Source of the DNA: Olegusella massiliensis
GTDB taxonomy: Bacteria; Actinomycetota; Coriobacteriia; Coriobacteriales; Atopobiaceae
Assembly (NCBI RefSeq): GCF_900078545.1
Contig: NZ_FLLS01000002.1
Span: 868,001-932,000 of the forward strand
Direction of reading: 5' to 3'
Length of the DNA: 64,000 nt
This document shows, one piece after another, positions 53,057 through 59,933 of this stretch (positions are counted from its first letter, which is position 1; each line of letters opens with the position of its first letter). The position numbers were made by a program, and so were the translations under genes. The notes under the pieces are model-generated. The model saw nothing but the letters and a program-made list of their open reading frames with translations, ran no database searches and had not been told where the DNA came from.

Positions 53057-54439
53057 ATGGACATTAGTACTGCTTCGACATGGATTCAAGGCTTCTTGAG
53101 TTCTGTCCCGTCGTACGTATTTGTACCTGCACTCATGATTATCATGGGTCTTATCGTCAAGATGAAGCCGTCTGAGGCTATAAGCTCTGGCTTGTTGTTG
53201 GGCGTTGCCTTTACGGGTATGTCCATGCTCATTTCTTATATGACGGGCATCATGGGTCCCATTGGTGAGGCCATGTTGGGTCGCTTGGGTATCAATTTAC
53301 CCATCGTTGACGGCGGCTGGACAACCATGTCTGCCATCTCATGGACCTGGCCGTATGCCGTTTTGATGTTCCCTTTGATGATTGTTGTCAACATCATCAT
53401 GCTGACCATCAATCAGACCGATACGTTTAACGCTGACCTCTGGAATGTCTGGGGCAAGATCTTTACCGCTGTCGGCGTTGTTGCTGTCACTGGATCTGTG
53501 CCCATCGCTTTTGTTGTTGCTGCTATCCAAATCATCTTTGAGCTCAAGATTGCCGACGTGTTCAAAGATCAGATTTATGAAATGAGCGGCATCCCTGGTG
53601 TTACCACTACTCACAGAATGGTATTTACTGCTGCATGGCTGTACCCTATCGATAAGCTTCTTCGCAAGATTCCTGCACTGAACACCAAGATGGATGCTGC
53701 CGCACTGCATGATAAAATTGGTATCTTCGCAGAGAACCATGTCCTTGGTTTTATCCTTGGCTGCTTCTTTGGTCTGCTTGCTGGCTATGATCCGGGCAAG
53801 CTTCTTGGCACTGGTGTTGAGTGCGCCATGTGCTTGACACTCTTCCCTGTTATCTCCAAGTACTTCATGGAGGCTCTCTCCCCCATTTCCGAGGCCGTTT
53901 CCGATTACATGAACGCTCGCTTTGAAGGCCGTCAGCTGGTTGTTGGTCTCGACTGGCCGTTCCTTGGTGGCGCCAATGAGATTTGGATTGCCGCTATGTG
54001 GGGCATTCCTGTAACCACCATCTGGGCATTCCTGCTTGCTGGTCATGGCAATGAGATTCTGCCCTTTGCAGGTATCGTCAACGTATCTCTTGCAGTTCCT
54101 GCATGGATGGTTACCCGTGGCAACGTACCTCGTATGTGCATCCTCTTTGTCATCGCTGTTCCTGTATATTTGTTCGTCGGTACGGCATTTGCTCCCTTCA
54201 TGACCGATCTTGCAAACAGCACGGGCCTCAAGCTAGGTCTTTCTGCTGGCCAGATGATTTCGAACTCTGGTATGGATGCTCCTTTGCAGACCTATGCCTT
54301 TGCAGAGTTCCTTGACTGTCTCAAGGGTAACTTCCTGCCTTTGATTTGCTTAGTCATCTGGATTCTGGGCTTTATGTATACGGTCCATGACATCAAGAAG
54401 GGCGGCAACGCTGCTCCTGAGACCACCTCTGAAGAATAG
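53057..54439 (+). CDS. PTS galactitol-type IIC permease
   Basis: The 460-aa membrane permease belongs to the GatC family, with about ten to twelve hydrophobic segments. Family-like features are VFVPALMIIMGLIVKMKPSE near the start, VDGGWTTMSAISWTWPYAV, HNVFTAAWLYPIDKLL-like HRMVFTAAWLYPIDKLL and VGLDWPFLGGANEIWIAAM. It moves the sugar or polyol while IIB phosphorylates it. GAGAGGGTGCCTA precedes the ATG. The IIABC genes are separate proteins, as in galactitol, arabitol and related systems; the actual substrate is unknown. Confidence 0.94.
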   Translation: MDISTASTWIQGFLSSVPSYVFVPALMIIMGLIVKMKPSEAISSGLLLGVAFTGMSMLISYMTGIMGPIGEAMLGRLGINLPIVDGGWTTMSAISWTWPYAVLMFPLMIVVNIIMLTINQTDTFNADLWNVWGKIFTAVGVVAVTGSVPIAFVVAAIQIIFELKIADVFKDQIYEMSGIPGVTTTHRMVFTAAWLYPIDKLLRKIPALNTKMDAAALHDKIGIFAENHVLGFILGCFFGLLAGYDPGKLLGTGVECAMCLTLFPVISKYFMEALSPISEAVSDYMNARFEGRQLVVGLDWPFLGGANEIWIAAMWGIPVTTIWAFLLAGHGNEILPFAGIVNVSLAVPAWMVTRGNVPRMCILFVIAVPVYLFVGTAFAPFMTDLANSTGLKLGLSAGQMISNSGMDAPLQTYAFAEFLDCLKGNFLPLICLVIWILGFMYTVHDIKKGGNAAPETTSEE

Positions 54440-54477
54440 CTTGTTTGGGCGGTAACACCAGCCACCCATCTGGTATC

Positions 54478-54518
54478 GCCGCCGCTCGTGGTCTTCCCAG
54501 CACGGACGGCGGCTTTTT
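54478..54518 (+). terminator. Hairpin with T run inside the PTS-aldolase gap
   Basis: GCCGCC (54478-54483) pairs with GGCGGC (54508-54513), continued inside by CGTG/CACG, and five T follow. It would lower expression of the aldolase relative to the permease, or end the PTS transcript. Confidence 0.75.
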
Positions 54519-54567
54519 AGTTAGGCTCTGTCTAGTTTTAGTTTCACCAAATAGAAAGGATCCAATA

Positions 54568-55239
54568 ATGCTTGAGGATCTTAAGCTTCGTGTTATGAAT
54601 GTTGCAAAGAGGGCTCAGCGCGATGGTCTGTGCAAGCACAAGTCCGGGAACTTCTCTGCACTTGACAAAGAAACCGGTCTCGTTGTCATTACCCCAACCA
54701 GCGTTGACCGTGAGGACCTTGTTGTCCCTGATATGATTGTTATGGACTTTGATGCGAATGTTGTCGAGAATCAGACCGGTTTGCGTCCGACCTCAGAGTC
54801 CTTGATGCATCTGAAGATTTATCAGGAGCGCAAAGACGTTGTCGCTTTGGCACATACACATTCGATGTATGCCACAACCCTTGCCGTGCTCAACAAGCCC
54901 ATCCCTGCGGTTGTCTATGAGGTGGCTACTCTCAATTGCTCCAAGGCTCGTATTCCTGTGGCTCCTTATGGTCGCCCCGGCACCCCTGCCCTTGCCGATA
55001 ATGTGGTTGAAGCCATCCATGAGTCTGACGTTTTTTTGATGCAAGGTCATGGTTGTGCTGCTGTAGATGAGACCAGCGTGGAGGAAGCCTACCTCAAGGT
55101 CTGCTATATCGAAGAGCTGGCTGAGCTCTACTACCACGCTCTTGTTGCTGGTCAGGGTGTCGAGCCTTACAGCTTCCCTCCGGAAGAGCTTCAGAGCTGG
55201 GAGTACCCCAAAGAGATTAAGTTTCCCAACGCTAAATAG
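54568..55239 (+). CDS. Class II aldolase (FucA/AraD family)
   Basis: The 223-aa protein is a zinc-dependent aldolase or epimerase of the L-fuculose-phosphate type. It shows KHKSGNFSALDKETGLVVIT, PTSVDREDLV, the zinc-binding AHTHSMYATTLAV, and FLMQGHGCAAVDETSVEEAY with the third His. It would split a ketose 1-phosphate into dihydroxyacetone phosphate and an aldehyde. GAAAGGA before ATG 54568 fixes the start. Its place between the PTS and dihydroxyacetone-type kinases suggests it acts on the imported phosphorylated sugar. Confidence 0.92.
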   Translation: MLEDLKLRVMNVAKRAQRDGLCKHKSGNFSALDKETGLVVITPTSVDREDLVVPDMIVMDFDANVVENQTGLRPTSESLMHLKIYQERKDVVALAHTHSMYATTLAVLNKPIPAVVYEVATLNCSKARIPVAPYGRPGTPALADNVVEAIHESDVFLMQGHGCAAVDETSVEEAYLKVCYIEELAELYYHALVAGQGVEPYSFPPEELQSWEYPKEIKFPNAK

Positions 55240-55251
55240 ATAAAACTTCCA

Positions 55252-55282
55252 ACATGGCAGATGCTACGTGCATCTGCCATGT
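55252..55282 (+). terminator. Long hairpin behind the aldolase gene
   Basis: A 13-bp perfect stem (ACATGGCAGATGC / GCATCTGCCATGT) with a 5-base loop lies 13 bases after the stop. The T run is poor (CTTGGTGTTG), so it may protect the 3' end rather than terminate strongly. Confidence 0.6.
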
Positions 55283-55349
55283 CTTGGTGTTGCAATTAAG
55301 GGTGGCTGTGCCGATGGGGATGTGATTTTGCTAGCGGTGCTATAGCGCC

Positions 55350-56216
55350 ATGTTAAGAAGAGTTTGGAATCACTATATGAGCAGGGGTAAGCAGGTGCAA
55401 AAGAGCAAAAAAATCCTTCAGACAAAGGACAGTGCGTTAAACTCTGTCGAACAGGATGTTATTGCTGCTATTGACGCTGCAAGTCCTGCGGCACGCCGTG
55501 AGTCAACGAAGGCGGATGCACAGACTGAGACACCCGAGGAGAAACCTACTCACAAAAGCGTTTGGGAAAAGACCGAAGACGGCGATTTAATCGTCTCGGA
55601 AAATCCTCTCACACATGCCAATAAAACCAATGAGCGCGATGAGCGTCGTCGCCAGAAAAAACGCATTGAGCGCCTGCGCAAAAAGTATGGCCTTGAACGT
55701 ATGACTGAACGCAAGGAGCCCTTACCCATTTCGCTTGGCATGCGCATATGGACTATCGCTGAGGCGCTCGCGTTCAGCGCAGTATGGATTTTTGCTTTTA
55801 ATCTGCTCTATGACCGACTAGGCGACATCATGGCAGCTGTTGGTCTTGCGGTGCTTTTCTTTGGCATATTGTTTGCTATGCATGTGACCCGTGGGCTGTT
55901 GGAGTCGCGTCGTCGTTATAGCGTAAAACCTTCGGCCTCGACAATTCACTATTACATGCAAATGCTGCATTACGACGTGAGATGGTGGGGTCTTATCACG
56001 TTTGGTGTGTATGCGGCCATGTGGTTTGTCGAGCGTTTAGTGCCTATTAGTGGCACCGCAATGGATGTGGTCTATATCGCGTGTGCTGCTTATCTGGGTT
56101 ATATCTGGACTATCAAGTACAAAGGTAGTGAGTTTGTGCCCTTTACCTATATGGAGACTATTTTTTGCCTGATTGCCATGCTCTCTAATTACCTCGTGTT
56201 TTTTGTCATGCGCTAG
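55350..56216 (+). CDS. Membrane protein with long charged N-terminus, unknown function
   Basis: I do not recognise this 288-aa protein. The first 130 residues are polar and charged, ending with a basic helix (DERRRQKKRIERLRKKYGL). Four to five membrane segments follow, from IWTIAEALAFSAVWIFAFNLL to FCLIAMLSNYLVFFVM. The start is unclear: ATG 55350 has no good ribosome site and ATG 55377 is an alternative. It lies between the aldolase and the DhaK gene; whether it belongs to the same pathway cannot be told. Confidence 0.7.
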   Translation: MLRRVWNHYMSRGKQVQKSKKILQTKDSALNSVEQDVIAAIDAASPAARRESTKADAQTETPEEKPTHKSVWEKTEDGDLIVSENPLTHANKTNERDERRRQKKRIERLRKKYGLERMTERKEPLPISLGMRIWTIAEALAFSAVWIFAFNLLYDRLGDIMAAVGLAVLFFGILFAMHVTRGLLESRRRYSVKPSASTIHYYMQMLHYDVRWWGLITFGVYAAMWFVERLVPISGTAMDVVYIACAAYLGYIWTIKYKGSEFVPFTYMETIFCLIAMLSNYLVFFVMR

Positions 56217-56246
56217 GTTGCCACTGCGCAAAAGAAGGGATGAGCT

Positions 56247-57236
56247 ATGAAAAAGATCATCAACGCACCTGAGAACTATACCGACGACATGTTGCGTGGT
56301 ATCTACGCAGCTCATCCCGAGGTTACGTATGCCGAGGATGACCTGCGCTGCTACTGCATTGCCAAGCCCAAGCCCAACAAAGTTGCCATCATCACAGGCG
56401 GGGGTACAGGACATCTACCCCTTTTCTTGGGCTATGTAGGCGAAGGACTTATCGACGGCTGCGGTGTTGGCGGCGTCTTCCAGTCCCCTTCGGGTGAGCA
56501 GATCTACAACATTGCTAAGCAGGTTGAGACAGGTGCTGGCGTGCTGTTCCTTTATGGTAACTACACGGGCGACATCATGAACTTTGACATGGCAGCCGAG
56601 ATGCTTGATATGGATGATATTGAGACTCGTTCTATTGTCGGTGCCGATGACGTCAATTCCAACGCAAATCCTGAGGCACGTCGCGGTGTTGCAGGCATCT
56701 ACTTTATGTATAAAGCCGCTGGTGCCAAGGCAGACCAGGGTGGCAGTTTGGATGAGGTTCTTGCAGCTGCAAAGAAGGCCGGCGACAATGTCAGGACAGT
56801 TGGTTTTGCTCTGGCTCCTTGTATTGTGCCTGAAGTTGGCAAGTCTAACTTCACGCTTGGGGACAAGGAGATGGCCTTTGGTATGGGCATTCACGGTGAG
56901 CCCGGCGTTTGGAATGGCCCCATCAAGACTGCTGATGAACTAGCAGAAGAGTCGCTTGACCTTATCCTCAAGGATATGCCTGTGGCAGAGGGTGAAGAAG
57001 TTGCCGTACTTATCAACGGTCTGGGCGCTACCTCTGGCGAGGAACTCTATATTCTCTTTGATTCGGTCCATCGCCATCTTGATGCCAAGGGTATTAAGGT
57101 CTACAAGGCTATTGTCGGCGAATATGCGACCTCAATGGAAATGATGGGTGCCTCTATCTCAATCTGCAAGATGGACAACGAGCTCAAGGGCTATGTTGAC
57201 TACCCCGTGAATACCCCCTTCATCTGCCAGAAGTAA
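56247..57236 (+). CDS. dhaK: Dihydroxyacetone kinase-type subunit DhaK
   Basis: The 329-aa protein binds dihydroxyacetone or a related ketose covalently. It has IINAPENYTDDMLRGI, GGGTGHLPLFLGYVGEGL, the base region GNYTGDIMNFDMA, and the substrate His in FGMGIHGEPGVW. The C-terminal VGEYATSMEMMGASISI is typical. It pairs with DhaL encoded next. No DhaM (PTS-type phosphate donor) is visible, so ATP or another donor is likely. Related enzymes act on erythrulose or other ketoses, so the name is by family only. Confidence 0.92.
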   Translation: MKKIINAPENYTDDMLRGIYAAHPEVTYAEDDLRCYCIAKPKPNKVAIITGGGTGHLPLFLGYVGEGLIDGCGVGGVFQSPSGEQIYNIAKQVETGAGVLFLYGNYTGDIMNFDMAAEMLDMDDIETRSIVGADDVNSNANPEARRGVAGIYFMYKAAGAKADQGGSLDEVLAAAKKAGDNVRTVGFALAPCIVPEVGKSNFTLGDKEMAFGMGIHGEPGVWNGPIKTADELAEESLDLILKDMPVAEGEEVAVLINGLGATSGEELYILFDSVHRHLDAKGIKVYKAIVGEYATSMEMMGASISICKMDNELKGYVDYPVNTPFICQK

Positions 57237-57296
57237 GAAGTGCCTGGGACAAGTAGGTTCTGCCTGTCCCTTGTAATACGCAAGGAAGGAATCTGT

Positions 57297-57941
57297 ATGG
57301 ACAAGATGGGCGTAGAAGACGTTATTGAGATGTTTGAGAGCGTGGCGGCTATTTTTGCTGAGAAAAAAGAAGAGCTCTGCGAGATGGATGCCGCTATGGG
57401 CGATGGTGATTTAGGTCTGACGATGAATAAGGGTTACGCGGCGCTGCCGGGTTTGCTGCGCGACAACTCTGCTGAGGGCGATATTGGCAAGATGCTCGCA
57501 AAAGCTGGCATGAAGATGTCCTCTGTTGTTCCGTCAACAATGGGCACTTTGATGAGTTCAGGCATCATGGGCGCGGGCAAGGCGCTCAAGGGTAAGACCG
57601 AGCTTGAACCTGCTGACCTTATAACCTTCTATCGTGCTTTTGCTGATGCCTTGGCAAAACGTGGCAAGACTCAGTTGGGCGACCGCACTATTCTTGATGC
57701 GCTGGATGCAGGCGCAGTGAAAGCTGCAGAGGTAGATCCTGCAGAAGGCTTTTTGGCTGTTGCCACTGCCGCAGTTGAGGGTGCCAAAGCGGGTGTTGAG
57801 GCTACCAAAGATATGATTCCTAAGTATGGTAAGGCTGCAGTTTTTGCTGCTAAGGCCAAAGGTATTGCGGACCAGGGCGCGGTAGCTGGTTGCTACCTTG
57901 ATACAGCCATCTTGAACTACTTCCAGGCTAAAAGCGCTTAG
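57297..57941 (+). CDS. dhaL: DhaL-type nucleotide-binding subunit, divergent
   Basis: The 214-aa all-helical protein has the metal-nucleotide motif MDAAMGDGDLGLTMNKG. The usual GDxDHG His is Leu here. The second loop reads STMGTLMSSGIMGAG instead of GGASGPLYG, while LGDRTILDALDAG is close to the family norm. AAGGAAGGAA before ATG 57297 fixes the start. It works with the DhaK encoded just upstream. The altered loops suggest a different phosphate donor or substrate than classical DhaL. Confidence 0.88.
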   Translation: MDKMGVEDVIEMFESVAAIFAEKKEELCEMDAAMGDGDLGLTMNKGYAALPGLLRDNSAEGDIGKMLAKAGMKMSSVVPSTMGTLMSSGIMGAGKALKGKTELEPADLITFYRAFADALAKRGKTQLGDRTILDALDAGAVKAAEVDPAEGFLAVATAAVEGAKAGVEATKDMIPKYGKAAVFAAKAKGIADQGAVAGCYLDTAILNYFQAKSA

Positions 57942-58015
57942 CCTATCCCTTTTCGGTAGGCGTGATGGATCTTTTGGCTGTCACGTACGTTTTTCTCGTT
58001 CTTAAAGGAGGTCCC

Positions 58016-59710
58016 ATGCTATACAACGACCCTAAAACCTTTCGCGAGGATATGCTCAAGGGCTATGAAACGGCCTACCCTGAATATATTGTTCAGGTGC
58101 CAGGTGGCGTAGCTCGCGCTACTGAAATGCCTGACGATAAAGTTGCTATTATCAATGGCGGCGGCTCGGGTCACTATCCCGCATTTTGCGGTATTGTTGG
58201 CGATGGATTTATGGATGCAACCGTGGTGGGTAATGTTTTTACGTCACCTTCCACCGATGATGTTTTGCAGGTAGCAAAATCTGTCGAGCACGGTACCGGT
58301 ATCTTTATCCTTGGTGGTAACTACGCTGGTGACAAGATGAATTTCAATCTTGCGCGCGACGCCTTGCGTGAGGAGGGAATCGACGCGCGCACCTTCTTCA
58401 TTACCGATGACGTCGCTGCTGCAAAGCCCGAAGAATGGGAAAAGAGGCGTGGCAACGTCGGTACTTTTACCGTATTCAAATCCGTGGGTGCTGCTGCAGC
58501 TGAGGGCAAAGGCCTTGATGAGCTTGAGCGCGTAGCAAAGCTCTCCAATGATCGCGTGCGTACGATGAGCATAGGTTTCCGCGGCTGCACGTTGCCGGGC
58601 GAGAGTGCACCTTTGTTCAATGTGCCCGCAGGTAAAATGGAAATAGGCCAGGGCATTCATGGCGAGCCTGGTGTTGGTGAAGCAGGCCTTGCCTCTGCAG
58701 CTGAGGTGGCAGAACTGCTAGTCGATCGCGTCTTGGCAGAGGCTCCAGCAGATGACAACAAGCGTATTGCCGTTATTCTTGATGGTCTCGGATCCACCAA
58801 GTATGAAGAGCTCTTTGTGGTGTGGGGCACCGTGCGTGAGCTGCTTGAAGAACGCGGATATACCCTAGTTGAACCCTTGGTAGGCGAGTTTGTTACCAGT
58901 CTTGATATGGAGGGCATCGCGCTTTCTGTTGAATTCTTAACCGATGAGTTGGAGCGCTACTGGAAAGCCCCTGCATCCACTCCCGCATTCCGCAAGGGTG
59001 CAAGCGAAGGGCTTTCTGGTGCTCGTCGTGAGTATGTTGCAGTAGTCAACGCAAGCAAGAGTTACGCTGCGGGTTCCGAAGCTTCTCGCGCCGCTGCGTC
59101 CTATATTGTTGATGCGTTTAACCGCGTGAAAGCAGCGATTGCTGAGGCTGAGCCTGAACTTGCAAAGATTGATGGCGTAGCAGGTGATGGCGATCACGGT
59201 CGTGGCATGGTAAAAGGAACAACTTTTGCTGCTGAGGCAGCAACTGAGGCGTATGACGCAGGTGCCGCTGCAGGCTCTGTGCTTATCGAAGCAGGTAAGG
59301 CTTGGGCATCTAAGGCTGGAGGCACCTCGGGTGTGCTGTGGGGAGAAGCCCTCGAAGCTGCTGGCAAAGTTGTGGGAGACAACGCAGACAGCTACGATGC
59401 CACGATTGCGGCAGCTGCAACCAAAGCTGCATATGAGCGTATGCTTGAGCTTGGTGGCGCACATCGTGGTGACAAAACCATGCTAGACACCCTTATTCCT
59501 TTTGCTGAGGCACTTGAGGCTGCAGCACAAGATGGATCTTCTCTTGCTGATGCGTGGGCAAAGGCATCTGAGGTTGCCGATCAGGCTGCCAAGGATACGG
59601 CACAGCTTGTCCCCAAGGTTGGTCGCGCGCGTCCTGCGGCGGAGCGTAGTTTAGGCACACCCGATGCAGGAGCCGTGTCAATGGCTTTGGTTATTCGCAC
59701 GGTGATGTAG
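58016..59710 (+). CDS. Fused DhaK-DhaL (single-chain dihydroxyacetone kinase family)
   Basis: The 564-aa protein joins both kinase halves. Residues 1-330 are DhaK: INGGGSGHYPAFCGIVGDGF, GNYAGDKMNFNLA, and the His in GQGIHGEPGVGEAG. Residues 365-564 are DhaL: GVAGDGDHGRGMVKG, SKAGGTSGVLWGEAL and HRGDKTMLDTLIPFAE. Its DhaL half keeps the canonical motifs that the separate DhaL lacks. It is therefore probably the ATP-dependent kinase, while the separate pair does a related step. AAAGGAGGTCCC before ATG 58016 fixes the start. Single-chain enzymes of this group phosphorylate dihydroxyacetone, glyceraldehyde or erythrulose. Confidence 0.93.
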   Translation: MLYNDPKTFREDMLKGYETAYPEYIVQVPGGVARATEMPDDKVAIINGGGSGHYPAFCGIVGDGFMDATVVGNVFTSPSTDDVLQVAKSVEHGTGIFILGGNYAGDKMNFNLARDALREEGIDARTFFITDDVAAAKPEEWEKRRGNVGTFTVFKSVGAAAAEGKGLDELERVAKLSNDRVRTMSIGFRGCTLPGESAPLFNVPAGKMEIGQGIHGEPGVGEAGLASAAEVAELLVDRVLAEAPADDNKRIAVILDGLGSTKYEELFVVWGTVRELLEERGYTLVEPLVGEFVTSLDMEGIALSVEFLTDELERYWKAPASTPAFRKGASEGLSGARREYVAVVNASKSYAAGSEASRAAASYIVDAFNRVKAAIAEAEPELAKIDGVAGDGDHGRGMVKGTTFAAEAATEAYDAGAAAGSVLIEAGKAWASKAGGTSGVLWGEALEAAGKVVGDNADSYDATIAAAATKAAYERMLELGGAHRGDKTMLDTLIPFAEALEAAAQDGSSLADAWAKASEVADQAAKDTAQLVPKVGRARPAAERSLGTPDAGAVSMALVIRTVM

Positions 59711-59826
59711 TGAGGAGATAGCGTACGAGTAGACTCTACATAATCTAGAATGCTGTGCGACGTGAGCATCTTTCTTGTTTGTGTTCTCTAGCAAACGAGG
59801 ATGAGAAAAAATAAGAGGGATGTTTT

Positions 59827-59857
59827 GGGCTGACTCCGAAAAAACAGGAGTCAGCCC
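59827..59857 (+). terminator. Perfect 11-bp hairpin behind the kinase operon
   Basis: GGGCTGACTCC and GGAGTCAGCCC form a perfect stem with a 9-base loop, followed by TTCTCT. It probably ends the DhaK/DhaL transcript. It also argues against the earliest ATG (59820) as start of the LuxR gene. Confidence 0.7.
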
Positions 59858-59933
59858 TTCTCTATATAAAGGGTCAAGTAAAAAAGAGGGGTTTATACTT
59901 TGGTTTATAGTAAGCAGTGATTCCATAAAGATA

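Noticed and set aside
59820-59933. Upstream ATG start for the double LuxR gene
   Set aside because: It lies before a perfect terminator-like hairpin and the added residues have no membrane or domain character.
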